Origin: Heliomicrobium undosum
GTDB lineage: Bacteria; Bacillota; Desulfitobacteriia; Heliobacteriales; Heliobacteriaceae
Assembly: GCF_009877425.1 (NCBI RefSeq)
Contig: NZ_WXEY01000008.1
Coordinates: forward strand, 1-64,000
Reading direction: 5' to 3'
Length of the DNA: 64,000 nucleotides
In this document: positions 33,541 to 41,253 of the stretch, in pieces
Layout of the letters: each line of letters begins with the position of its first letter
Position numbering within the stretch: the stretch's first letter is position 1
Translations under genes and position numbers: made by a program
Notes under the pieces: generated by a model
What the model saw: the letters and a program-made list of their open reading frames with translations, nothing else
Database searches by the model: none
What the model was told of the DNA's origin: nothing

Positions 33541-34221
33541 ATGGCGGGAAAAACGCAGAAGAACTTCCCTGCCTCCGGCAAGGTGCGCCGTCACGGCCTG
33601 ATCCCCCGTTTCGTCCACTGGCTGGCTGCCTTCTCCATCTTCTCCCTCTTCTTTTCCGGCTTCGGGCAGATGCCCCTCTACAAACGCTATATGCTCACTG
33701 AGGTTCCCGGCATGGCCTGGTCAGGCAACTTTGAAATCACCCTGAACATGCACTATGCCGGCGCCGTCCTGCTCATGTTCATCGTCGCCTTTCACCTCAC
33801 CTACCACATTGTCCGGCGGGAATTCGACATCTGGCCGAAACAGGGCGATGTGGGTGAGTCCTGGCTGATCATCAAGGCCATGTTCACGGGCGGGCAGGAA
33901 CCGCCCTCGGAGAAGTACCTAGCCGAACAGCGCGTGGCCTACGCCTTTATCGGGGTGAACGTGATCGCCCTGATCGCCACAGGAATGTTCAAGGTGGCCA
34001 AAAACATCCCAGGCGTGGAGATGTCCGAATCACTCATCTACGTATCGACGCTGTTGCACACCTTGACCTCGATGCTGCTGCTGATCGGCATTATCGCCCA
34101 CCTGCTCGCCTTCGCTGTCCCGGCGAACCGGAATCTCCTGCCCGGCATGTTCAGCGGGCTCATTGACGCCGAATACGCCCGTCACCGGCACAGCAAGTGG
34201 TGGTCACGGATAAACGGCTAG
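33541..34221 (+). CDS. Cytochrome b subunit of a membrane oxidoreductase (FdnI/b561-like)
   Basis: A 226-residue membrane protein with four hydrophobic helices. Candidate haem ligands are His in FVHWLAAFSIFSLFFSG, NMHYAGAVLLMFIVAFHLTYH and TLLHTLTSMLLLIG. The pattern matches the formate dehydrogenase gamma/cytochrome b561 type that links an exported Fe-S subunit to menaquinone. A GTG at 33535 is in frame and overlaps the previous stop; the ATG at 33541 is preferred. The pair probably moves electrons between the quinone pool and an outside donor or acceptor that is not encoded here. Confidence 0.85.
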   Translation: MAGKTQKNFPASGKVRRHGLIPRFVHWLAAFSIFSLFFSGFGQMPLYKRYMLTEVPGMAWSGNFEITLNMHYAGAVLLMFIVAFHLTYHIVRREFDIWPKQGDVGESWLIIKAMFTGGQEPPSEKYLAEQRVAYAFIGVNVIALIATGMFKVAKNIPGVEMSESLIYVSTLLHTLTSMLLLIGIIAHLLAFAVPANRNLLPGMFSGLIDAEYARHRHSKWWSRING

Positions 34222-34308
34222 AACGCTAGTAAGAAACAAGGAATAAGTAACAAGGGATAAGTAGATAAGGATAAGAAAACGAGGAAAAACCAATCGAAAA
34301 ATAGGGAA

Positions 34309-34342
34309 AGCCCCGGAGACCGACGCTGGTTTCCGGGGCTTC
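34309..34342. terminator. Bidirectional terminator between convergent genes
   Basis: AAGCCCCGGAGACC pairs with GGTTTCCGGGGCTT between the cytochrome gene and the metallo-beta-lactamase-fold gene. The stretch 34222-34300 before it is purine-rich, with several GGATAAG-type repeats and no gene. Confidence 0.75.
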
Positions 34343-34387
34343 TCTATTCAGTCCTTTTGTATCATCCGTTTCATTTTCATACTTGCC

Positions 34388-35104
34388 TTACCGTCCGTTG
34401 CCGTTCAAGATCAACGTCTCGCCTGGCGCCAGGACATGGCATTCTGAATCGGTCAGTTCCGTCACCACCCGTTTGAACGCCACGGCATCTTGCTCGATGA
34501 CCGGGAAGGTATTGTAGTGCATCGGCACAACCATGCGCGGATGCAGCATCTTGGTGGCGTAGAGGGCGTCGTCCGGGCCCATGCCAAAGTTGTCGCCAAT
34601 GGGCAGCAGGGCAAGGTCGAGGCGTCCCCCTTTCAGGAAACACATGTCGATGAGTTCCATATCACGAGTCAAACCGGTGTCACCGGCATGATAGACAGAT
34701 TTGCCGCCCATATTCACCAGAAAGCCACAGGGATTGCCCACGTCAAGATGATTATCCCCTTCGACGATACCCGAGCCGTGAACGGCTGCCGTCAAGCGCA
34801 CCCGGCCGAAGGGGAAATCCCGTTTGCCGCCTATAGCCATCCCATGGGCTTTTACCCCTTTTCGCTGACAGTAGCCGGCTAGCTCAAAGGAACTGATGAT
34901 AGTGGCCCCGGTGCGTTTGGCGATGTCGATCGTGTCGCCGAAGTGGTCGCCGTGACCGTGGGTGACCAGGATGTAATCGGCATGAACGGTTTCCGCCTTC
35001 ACCGGACAACTGGGGTTGCCTGTGAAAAAGGGGTCAATCAACACCTTCGTCTGCCCGTCATCAAGCAGAAAATTGGCATGACCAAAAAAAGTCAATTGTA
35101 ACAT
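34388..35104 (-). CDS. Metal-dependent hydrolase, UPF0173 (metallo-beta-lactamase fold)
   Basis: A 238-residue hydrolase. The metal-binding motif VTHGHGDHFGD, then NHLDVGNPCGF, YHAGDTGLTRDMEL and VPMHYNTFP match the UPF0173/YtkL group. The substrate is unknown. ATG at 35104 follows GAAGGGAGA; an upstream ATG at 35122 has no binding site. The gap upstream (35105-35726) holds no conventional gene. Confidence 0.9.
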   Translation of the reverse strand: MLQLTFFGHANFLLDDGQTKVLIDPFFTGNPSCPVKAETVHADYILVTHGHGDHFGDTIDIAKRTGATIISSFELAGYCQRKGVKAHGMAIGGKRDFPFGRVRLTAAVHGSGIVEGDNHLDVGNPCGFLVNMGGKSVYHAGDTGLTRDMELIDMCFLKGGRLDLALLPIGDNFGMGPDDALYATKMLHPRMVVPMHYNTFPVIEQDAVAFKRVVTELTDSECHVLAPGETLILNGNGR

Positions 35105-35276
35105 GGTTCTATCTCCCTTCATCCAATCACTTACATCTAATGTTAACTTGTTCCATTCGCCAATCCCGGGAAAAATCCTCCCTCGGACAAGTTATCGTTC
35201 CGTTAAGGAACAAACATTTTTATCACTGGGCTGTATGTTTGAATCAAACGGCATTGCACCTATGGCTGAACCTTTG

Positions 35277-35428
35277 AGAAGCAACCGCAGCGAACATACT
35301 TTTGTTCGGGCAATTGCTTCTACCATTATGAACCGTCGAAGGTGGATTATACTCGGAAGAAAGCAAAAGGTTGCCTTGTCAAGGAGAGAACACTGTTATG
35401 AACAAATCCTTTTGCTTTACCGGAGTAT
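35277..35428 (+). ncRNA. Candidate structured RNA element: two consecutive long stem-loops
   Basis: First hairpin 35277-35321: AGAAGCAA pairs with TTGCTTCT outside, and CGAACA pairs with TGTTCG inside. Second hairpin 35349-35428: ATACTC...AAGCAAAAGG pairs with CCTTTTGCTT...GAGTAT, a 21-base imperfect inverted repeat around a 37-base loop. The loop contains a good ribosome binding site (AAGGAGAG) for a 12-codon ORF. Strand and transcription are not established; plus is chosen because of the ORF. Confidence 0.35.
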
Positions 35429-35436
35429 GCTTTTGA
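35398..35436 (+). CDS. Candidate 12-residue micropeptide (MNKSFCFTGVCF)
   Basis: ATG at 35398 lies 9 bases after AAGGAGAG and reads 12 codons to TGA. The peptide has two Cys and is hydrophobic. The start codon lies in the loop, and codons 4-11 lie in the 3' arm, of the larger hairpin described at 35277-35428. It could be a leader peptide, a signalling peptide or a chance frame. Confidence 0.25.
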   Translation: MNKSFCFTGVCF

Positions 35437-35437
35437 C

Positions 35438-35624
35438 TTTTCCACAATGTTTTCCCCAGAATCCAGGCTTATAGAATAGGGTTTTTGGGGATTTATCCAC
35501 TGTATCCACAGACATCCGTTCTTCCATCCCGGTCCGAGCTTTCCACATGAAAAATCCCTGTTAAATAAGTAATCAACAGACTTATCCCCATTATCCACAG
35601 TTTTTTCATCCACAGTGGGGATAA
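35438..35624. other. DnaA-box cluster
   Basis: Matches to TTATCCACA with at most one mismatch, or fitting TTWTNCACA: TTTTCCACA 35438, TTATCCACT 35493, GTATCCACA 35502 (directly adjacent), TTATCCCCA 35582, TTATCCACA 35591 (perfect), TCATCCACA 35606, and TTATCCCCA on the minus strand 35616-35624. A weaker CTTTCCACA is at 35539. A short AT-rich piece (TTAAATAAGTAAT) lies at 35561-35573. The density is like an origin or a DnaA-binding regulatory cluster, but dnaA, dnaN and an ori-type switch in gene direction are absent. The B. subtilis DnaA-box clusters outside oriC are a precedent. Confidence 0.65.
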
Positions 35625-35649
35625 GTCGAAGATGTGTTTGCCCCTTGAC

Positions 35650-35684
35650 AAAAAAAGTTCCGGGACTGCATTCCCGGAATTTTC
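35650..35684 (-). terminator. Terminator of the class II aldolase gene
   Basis: In the minus direction TTCCGGGA pairs with TCCCGGAA around a short loop and is followed by CTTTTTTTG. It lies 45-75 bases after the aldolase stop codon. Confidence 0.85.
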
Positions 35685-35726
35685 GTTCACTTATGACACG
35701 CTTTGCGAACCATACTCGACAGAATA

Positions 35727-36371
35727 TTACCTTTGGCCATAACGTCCCAGCAGCCAGGCACGTTCCCGCTCGACCACCTCAGGCGCAAGCGCGACGGGTC
35801 CGCCGGCGAGGAAGGAGAGGAGGTAGACCATGGCGCACTCCTCCAAAAACTCTGCCAGAGAGAACGCCTGGGCAAGATCCTTTCCTACGGCGACCCCCCC
35901 ATGGTTGGCTAACAAGGCGACAGGCGCATCGCCGAGGGCGCGGACGGTGTATTCGGCCAACTCGGGCGTTCCGATGGGGGAATGCTCCGCCGTCCTGACA
36001 CCGCCGCCGAAGTTGACGACCATGTTGTCCAGAAAGGGGGGGATATCCTTTCGTGTGGACGCGACTGCGGTGGCATGTCTGGAGTGGGTATGGATGATCG
36101 CCTTGACATCGGGGCGGGCTTGATAGATCGCGCGGTGCAGGCCCTGTTCAATCGATGGGCGTCGCGCGCCTTCCAGGACTTCCCCGCTGTCGATGTCCAC
36201 AACGACCAGGTCCTCCGGTGTCAACTGATCGTAGGCCATTTGGCTGGGGGTCACTAGCATCCGGTTTCCTTCGGGCAATCGGCAACTGATGTTCCCGCCC
36301 GATCCGGAAACGAGCCCGCGCTCGATCATCAACCGGCCATAGTGCAGTATCTGGCTACGAAGGTTCTCCAT
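35727..36371 (-). CDS. Class II aldolase (L-fuculose-phosphate aldolase-like)
   Basis: A 214-residue zinc aldolase. GLVSGSGGNISCR, the zinc ligands HTHSRHATA and the later His in LANHGGVAVG, and a Glu in IEQGLHRAIY follow the FucA/AraD pattern. It would split a ketose-1-phosphate into dihydroxyacetone phosphate and an aldehyde. In bacteria without fucose genes nearby it may instead act in the 5-deoxyribose or DHAP-shunt salvage route. Substrate not determinable. ATG at 36371 follows AAAGGA. Confidence 0.85.
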   Translation of the reverse strand: MENLRSQILHYGRLMIERGLVSGSGGNISCRLPEGNRMLVTPSQMAYDQLTPEDLVVVDIDSGEVLEGARRPSIEQGLHRAIYQARPDVKAIIHTHSRHATAVASTRKDIPPFLDNMVVNFGGGVRTAEHSPIGTPELAEYTVRALGDAPVALLANHGGVAVGKDLAQAFSLAEFLEECAMVYLLSFLAGGPVALAPEVVERERAWLLGRYGQR

Positions 36372-36491
36372 CTTGATCGTATCCTTTCCGGTCAAGGTAA
36401 AGCCCGTTTACAGCAGCATGCTTTCACCGCGAGCTTCCACAGGGCAATTTTTCAATCTGAGTCTTTGGGGGTACCTGTAATGACGCCTCCG

Positions 36492-37541
36492 TCACGTGCC
36501 CAAAGGCCAATCCGCCACGGCATTTAAATCAGCCGCCGCCGTCTCCCCAGCCATCAGCCGGTGATAGCCGGCACAAGCGATCATGGCGGCGTTGTCGGTG
36601 CAGAGGATGACCGGCGGCACCACTAGCCGTCGTCCCTCCGCCGCCAGGGCCTCCACAAGGCGCAAGCGCAAATATCCGTTCGCCGCCACGCCGCCGGCGA
36701 GCAGGACCGTCGATGCGCCCGTTTCCCGGGCGGCCCGTCGCGTTTTTTCAACCAGCACGTCGACGACAGCCTCCTGGAAGGAGGCCGCCAGGTCCGCCCC
36801 GTTGATCGTCTCGCCTTTTTGCTTGGCGCGGTTGAGCAGGTTGAGGACAGCCGACTTGAGGCCGCTGAAACTGAAGTCATAGCTGTCTTCCTGCAGCAAG
36901 GCGCGGGGAAGCGGATAGGCGCAGGCTTCGCCCTCGCGGGCCAGCTTTTCCACAAGCGGGCCGCCGGGGTAACCGAGCCCCAAGGCCCGGGCCACCTTGT
37001 CATAAGCTTCGCCGGCCGCGTCATCACGGGTGGCGCCCAGGATGCGGAGCTCGCCGTGGCCGGTCAGTTGGACGAGATGGGTGTGCCCCCCCGAAACGAC
37101 GAGGCAGAGCAGCGGAAACTGCAAGTCCGGCTCTGAAAGAAAGTTGGCGTAGATATGCCCCTCGATGTGATGGACCCCCACCAGGGGCAGGTTCCGGGCC
37201 AGCGCGGCGCCTTTTGCGTAGGCGACGCCGACGAGCAGCGCCCCGACCAGACCCGGACCGGCAGTAACGGCGACAGCCGTCAAGTCGTTCCAAGTGATCC
37301 CGGCTTCCCGCAAGGCTTCATCGACAACGACGGTGATGTTCTCCATGTGCTTCCGTGAGGCGATCTCAGGGACGACGCCGCCAAAACGCTGGTGCGTCGG
37401 CACCTGAGAGGAGATGACATTGGACAGGATGACGCGGCCGTCCTGAAGCACCGCCGCCGATGTCTCGTCACAACTCGTCTCCAGCCCCAAGATGAAACGA
37501 CCGGCCGCATGGGCCGGTCCGCGCAGTGAAAATATCGACAA
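36492..37541 (-). CDS. tsaD: tRNA threonylcarbamoyladenosine transferase TsaD
   Basis: A 349-residue ASKHA-fold protein that transfers threonylcarbamoyl to A37 of ANN-decoding tRNAs. ILGLETSCDETS opens the fold, the metal motif is HHIEGHIY, followed by VVSGGHTHLV and the C-terminal LLAGGVAANGYLR and TDNAAMIA. A TTG at 37541 behind GAGGAG is taken as the start, as the upstream extension has no homology. It works with TsaB and TsaE, both encoded a few kilobases away on the same strand. Confidence 0.95.
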   Translation of the reverse strand: MSIFSLRGPAHAAGRFILGLETSCDETSAAVLQDGRVILSNVISSQVPTHQRFGGVVPEIASRKHMENITVVVDEALREAGITWNDLTAVAVTAGPGLVGALLVGVAYAKGAALARNLPLVGVHHIEGHIYANFLSEPDLQFPLLCLVVSGGHTHLVQLTGHGELRILGATRDDAAGEAYDKVARALGLGYPGGPLVEKLAREGEACAYPLPRALLQEDSYDFSFSGLKSAVLNLLNRAKQKGETINGADLAASFQEAVVDVLVEKTRRAARETGASTVLLAGGVAANGYLRLRLVEALAAEGRRLVVPPVILCTDNAAMIACAGYHRLMAGETAAADLNAVADWPLGT

Positions 37542-37554
37542 CTCGACTACTCCT

Positions 37555-37857
37555 CTACAAGACCCGCACGTTTTCCACATCAAACTCGCCGTTTGACCAG
37601 CGGCCCGCCTTTTTGACCTGGGCAGGCTGATCGGCGTCGATCAACTGGAGGACGCGCGGGTAATGAATCGTAAAACCCTCTGCCTGTCCTGTCAGGTAAT
37701 ACTCCGGCTGATCCGGCAAACCGGGCCGGAGCACAGGGTAGTAGATGTCCATACAGGAACATCCCCCTGATGCGCAGATCCGCGTCAGTTCCACCGTAAA
37801 AACCTCGCCCCGCTCGGCCAGTGTTTCGCGGATATCCTCGTCAATGACCCACTGCAT
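37555..37857 (-). CDS. Small protein resembling the CC/Se-motif family
   Basis: A 100-residue protein with a Cys-rich centre, RICASGGCSCMDIYYPVL, preceded by a short alpha/beta region (EDIRETLAERGEVFTVEL) and followed by GFTIHYPRVLQLIDAD. The layout resembles HesB-like proteins and the small CC/Se-motif proteins, some of which carry selenocysteine; here both positions are Cys. A metal or thiol-redox role is possible. It is 13 bases upstream of tsaD. Family assignment is tentative. Confidence 0.6.
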   Translation of the reverse strand: MQWVIDEDIRETLAERGEVFTVELTRICASGGCSCMDIYYPVLRPGLPDQPEYYLTGQAEGFTIHYPRVLQLIDADQPAQVKKAGRWSNGEFDVENVRVL

Positions 37858-37929
37858 CCTTTATTCCCCTCCTATGTTCCCCCATAGCCTTTATCATCAT
37901 TATACCCCTTACCCCTATTGGCGCAACAG

Positions 37930-38508
37930 TCAGGCCGGTTTTTCCCCCGTGACGATGTAAAAGCCGGCGCTGACCGCCCCGATGGAGATGTGCGAAAAGC
38001 CGGCAGCCTCCAACAGTCTCGCCGCCGTCTCAGCGGGAACGCGGTGATCCCCCGGAGGCCCCATCTCGGTAAACCCGGGCGTCCAGTCGACGATCCCGAT
38101 CCGGCCATGGGGCCGCAGGACGCGGTAGGTTTCGGCCAGGAGTTCTTCCCGTTGCCTGATCTCGTGAAACACAGCGACCATGGTCAACCGGTCCACGAAA
38201 GCGCCGGGGAGCGGGATATGCCCTTCCGGGTTGAGGATCCAAGCGACGTTGCGGAGACCGGCGGCCTCGCTGCGACGGCGCGCCTCCACCAGCATCCGCT
38301 CCTGCAGGTCCATGGCGAAGACATGACCTTCCGCCCCAACGACTGCGGCAGCGGGAAGGGCCAGATAGCCTGTTCCGCAGCCGAAATCGGCGAGGCGTGA
38401 CCCCGCCGTAACGCCCAGACTTTCCAGGATCGACTCCGGCGGCAGCAGTTCTCGCCGGCGCGGGTTGTCCAGTTTGGCAAAGCTTCCGCTGTCAAAGACG
38501 TGGCTCAT
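37930..38508 (-). CDS. Class I SAM-dependent methyltransferase (UbiE/COQ5-like)
   Basis: A 192-residue enzyme with the SAM-binding motif LADFGCGTGYLALP, an acidic MDLQERML at the end of strand 2, and the post-motif RPHGRIGIVDW. The substrate cannot be inferred. AAGGTG lies before the ATG. It sits between a pterin-type methyltransferase and a thiol-motif protein, with short gaps that suggest one transcript. Confidence 0.8.
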   Translation of the reverse strand: MSHVFDSGSFAKLDNPRRRELLPPESILESLGVTAGSRLADFGCGTGYLALPAAAVVGAEGHVFAMDLQERMLVEARRRSEAAGLRNVAWILNPEGHIPLPGAFVDRLTMVAVFHEIRQREELLAETYRVLRPHGRIGIVDWTPGFTEMGPPGDHRVPAETAARLLEAAGFSHISIGAVSAGFYIVTGEKPA

Positions 38509-38530
38509 CGATTCACCTTCTTTGTAGACG

Positions 38531-39325
38531 TTACGTCAGCAACCCTTCCCGAAACGCCAGCAGGTAGCGCCGGAAACCGGGATCCTTTTCTAGGAGCGTC
38601 TCGGTGCTGCGCAGCGAGGCCATCAGCCCCTTGTTTTCCGGATCCAGGATCGCTCCGTCCAGGCCGGCGTAGATGGCCAGTGTCAGGAAGGTGCGGTTGA
38701 GGAGCGACCGCGCCGGCATGCCGTAGGAGATGTTGGAGATGCCGCAGAGGATGTGCACCTTCGGAAACTCCTCGCGGATGCAACGGATGATCTCGAGGCC
38801 AAAGTTGCCCCAGTGTTCATCCTCCCCGATGGGACGGATGAAGGGGTCGAGATAGATGTCCTCAAAATCGACGCCGTCGCTGACAAGTCGCTCCACAAGG
38901 GAACGGGTGACTTGCAGTTCTTCCTCCACCGTGTTCGGCACACCCCCGTCATTGAAACAGAGAGCCACCACCTTGCAGCCATAGGCCTTAACGAGCGGGA
39001 TCAGCATCTGGTAGCGGCTCTCTTCCGCCGATATGGCGTTAATGATGGCCCTCCCCTTGTGAACCCGCAAGGCGGCTTCCAGGGCGAGCGGGTTGGGGCT
39101 GTCCAGGCAGACGGGCTCGTTGACAACCGTTTGCACCGTCTCGACGAGCCACCGCAAGGCGTCGGGCTCACGATGACGCAAAGTGGTGCAGTTTAGATCG
39201 AGCACATCGGCGCCGCAGAGCTTCTGCCGCAGCGCCAGGTCCTGAATGAAAGTCACGTTCCTCGATATGACAGCGCCTTCGATACCGGGGCGCGCTGTGT
39301 TGATCTTTTCCCCCACGATCAGCAT
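38531..39325 (-). CDS. Methyltetrahydrofolate:corrinoid methyltransferase-like protein
   Basis: A 264-residue TIM-barrel pterin-binding protein, close in plan to AcsE (MeTr) and to the pterin domain of MetH. Recognisable pieces are IVGEKINTARPGI, GADVLDLNC, PVCLDSPNP, ALCFNDGGVPNT, FEDIYLDPFIRPIG and ILCGISNISYGMPARSLLN. It would move the methyl group of 5-methyl-THF to a corrinoid protein, as in the Wood-Ljungdahl path or in O-demethylase-type systems. No corrinoid protein or CODH/ACS gene is in the window. Confidence 0.85.
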   Translation of the reverse strand: MLIVGEKINTARPGIEGAVISRNVTFIQDLALRQKLCGADVLDLNCTTLRHREPDALRWLVETVQTVVNEPVCLDSPNPLALEAALRVHKGRAIINAISAEESRYQMLIPLVKAYGCKVVALCFNDGGVPNTVEEELQVTRSLVERLVSDGVDFEDIYLDPFIRPIGEDEHWGNFGLEIIRCIREEFPKVHILCGISNISYGMPARSLLNRTFLTLAIYAGLDGAILDPENKGLMASLRSTETLLEKDPGFRRYLLAFREGLLT

Positions 39326-39394
39326 CTTATCATCCCTTCTCCACTTCTTGCGGCTGCGCCGCCGCGAATCAGGGGGTTCTCTGCGGACGCGAAA

Positions 39395-39420
39395 CCAAAA
39401 AACCCTGCCCGCGGCAGGGT
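39395..39420 (-). terminator. Terminator after the CBS-domain gene
   Basis: In the minus direction ACCCTGCC pairs with GGCAGGGT and is followed by TTTTTGG. It separates the rimI-CBS transcript from the methyltransferase group. Confidence 0.85.
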
Positions 39421-39434
39421 GTGTCCGTTATCTG

Positions 39435-39824
39435 TTACTGGCCGGATTCAAGCAGGTCGGCGCATAACTGGAGGATGTCGCTCACGGAGAGGATGCCGAC
39501 CACCTTCTCCCCGGCGACGACAGGCAGGCAACTGACCTTGTAGCGTCGCATCATGCGGACGCTGTCAGCCAGGGGCATCGTGGCCTCCACATAGACAGGG
39601 TTTTTGGTCATCACCCATTCCACCGGCGTCAAGGGGATCACGCCGGGGGAGCGCATGGCTTTGTCGATGTCATGAAAAGCGACGATGCCGACGAGGCGTT
39701 CCTTGTCATCGATGACCGGCAGGCGCCGGATGTTTTTCTCCGTCATCATCCGCAGGGCGTCCCGGATCGGTGTGAATATGCCGGTAGTGATTACTGGGGC
39801 GACCATCTTGTCCCGAACGATCAT
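39435..39824 (-). CDS. CBS-domain pair protein
   Basis: A 129-residue protein consisting of two CBS motifs (IRDALRMMTEKNIRRLPVID and LADSVRMMRRYKVSCLPVV), which together bind adenine nucleotides. Stand-alone CBS pairs act as energy or ligand sensors for partner proteins. ATG at 39824 follows AAAGGCAGG; an upstream ATG would add a non-conserved tail. It follows rimI by 77 bases. Confidence 0.82.
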   Translation of the reverse strand: MIVRDKMVAPVITTGIFTPIRDALRMMTEKNIRRLPVIDDKERLVGIVAFHDIDKAMRSPGVIPLTPVEWVMTKNPVYVEATMPLADSVRMMRRYKVSCLPVVAGEKVVGILSVSDILQLCADLLESGQ

Positions 39825-39901
39825 GGCGGCCAACCTGCCTTTCCGAATGTTTTGAAAGACTGGGTGGTAATCCATTTCGGCAAAGGCGGAGGAAATCCTC
39901 C

Positions 39902-40447
39902 TTACCCCTCCCCGTTCCGGGAGCGGTTTTTTGGGATGTCCAGTTCGCGCCACATGATGATGGCGTCTTCCCCCGTGTCGGTGTAATAGCCTCGCCGGCA
40001 GCCCACTTCCTGGAAGCCCCGCTTGCGGTAGAGCGCCAGCGCGTTCGTGTTGGAAGGCCGGACCTCCAGGGTGATCCGCTCCCCGCCGAGTTGGGCCGTT
40101 TCAAAAAAGATGTACTCCAGCAGCGCCTCGCCAAGTCCTTCTCCACGCCGCTCCGGGTGAACGGCGATGGTGGTGATGTGCACCTCGTCAAGGATGATCC
40201 AGACGCCGGCATAGCCGATCACCCGCTCCCCCTTCTCCGGCTCAGCGGAGAAAAGGGCGACGCGCGCCTCCTTTTCCGCCGGTTCGACACAGACCCAGTA
40301 ATGGGAGAGGCGACTCTCCGTCAGTTCAGTTACAAAGGCGCTGCGGCTCCAAGGCGTCGGGAAGGAGACATGCTCGATCGCCAGGACCTCGTCCACATCC
40401 TTGACCGTCATGGGCCGGAAGTAATAGTTGACTTCTTCGTTTCCCAT
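39902..40447 (-). CDS. rimI: Ribosomal protein S18-alanine N-acetyltransferase
   Basis: A 181-residue GNAT acetyltransferase: FPTPWSRSAF at the start, acetyl-CoA motif HPERRGEGLGEALLEY, and EVRPSNTNALALYRKRGF. RimI acetylates the N terminus of S18 and is often next to tsaB. ATG at 40447 follows GGAGG and lies just after the tsaB stop. The C-terminal tail after residue 160 (TGEDAIIMWRELDIPK) is slightly longer than usual. Confidence 0.93.
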   Translation of the reverse strand: MGNEEVNYYFRPMTVKDVDEVLAIEHVSFPTPWSRSAFVTELTESRLSHYWVCVEPAEKEARVALFSAEPEKGERVIGYAGVWIILDEVHITTIAVHPERRGEGLGEALLEYIFFETAQLGGERITLEVRPSNTNALALYRKRGFQEVGCRRGYYTDTGEDAIIMWRELDIPKNRSRNGEG

Positions 40448-40449
40448 AT

Positions 40450-41253
40450 CTACGCCTCCGGCGCAACCCGGCAAGCAACCGGATGCGTTCCATGCTTTTT
40501 CGCCCAGTTGACCTCCGCCTCCGACGGACGGATATACATGGGGGCCAGGTTGTGCAGGTCGTCGACGTCGCCCTGTCGCAGGCGCCGCCAGCCGAGGCGG
40601 GCCACCTGGCTGCCGCGGGGGTAGCGGGTTTCGGCGGGAGCGAAGAGGGCGCTCTCGCCGAGGGCTTCTTGAAGTAGTTCCCGGTAGACGGGAACGGCGT
40701 CGCCTAGAAAGAGGACCTGCCCGCGTGTTTCCGGCGCCTGGGGTGCTCTAGATGCTCCCGATGATTCCGGCGTTACCGGCGAATATTCCATCCGACGGCG
40801 CAACTGTTCCAGAAGTTCCTTCGGCGCGATAGCCTGGTCTTCGCCCACCTTCTCCAGGCCCCCTGCCCCACCCCGGTAGAGGCTGGTGTAGACCTCGTTC
40901 TTGCGGGCATCGAGGATTGGGCAGATGTATCCCTGAAAGGGCCAACCATTCCAGACCAGCGCCTCCAGCGTCGGCACGCCGACGACCGGCAGGCCCAGCG
41001 GGTGGGCCATCCCCTTCACCGTCGCCAGGCCGATGCGAAGGCCTGTGAAGGAGCCGGGACCGATGGCGACGGCCAACCCGGCCATGTCGGCCAGCGACAA
41101 CTCCGCCAGGGCAAGCAGTTGTTCGATAGCAGGCAGCAGCCGCTTCGAATGGGGCCGGTCATTATGTAAAAAGGTTTCCGCCACCACCTGCTCATCGTCG
41201 ACGACGGCCAGCGCCGTCACGCGGGTGGAACAGTCGATCCCAAGAACGTACAC
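40450..41253 (-). CDS. tsaB: tRNA t6A complex subunit TsaB
   Basis: A 267-residue inactive ASKHA-fold partner of TsaD: VLGIDCSTRVTALAVVD, VAIGPGSFTGLRIGLATVKG, CPILDARKNEVYTSLYR. TsaB bridges TsaD and TsaE and is needed for t6A formation. GTG at 41253 is taken because GGAGTGGAG lies just upstream. The gene overlaps tsaE by 37 bases. Residues about 165-185 are a variable Pro/Ala-rich insertion. Confidence 0.93.
   Translation of the reverse strand: MYVLGIDCSTRVTALAVVDDEQVVAETFLHNDRPHSKRLLPAIEQLLALAELSLADMAGLAVAIGPGSFTGLRIGLATVKGMAHPLGLPVVGVPTLEALVWNGWPFQGYICPILDARKNEVYTSLYRGGAGGLEKVGEDQAIAPKELLEQLRRRMEYSPVTPESSGASRAPQAPETRGQVLFLGDAVPVYRELLQEALGESALFAPAETRYPRGSQVARLGWRRLRQGDVDDLHNLAPMYIRPSEAEVNWAKKHGTHPVACRVAPEA

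Noticed and set aside
35123-35650. Chromosomal replication origin
   Set aside because: DnaA boxes are dense, but dnaA, dnaN, recF and gyrB are absent and genes on both sides run the same way. I keep it as a DnaA-box cluster.
35493-35690. Minus-strand ORF of 65 codons
   Set aside because: It overlaps the aldolase terminator and the DnaA boxes, and has no ribosome binding site.
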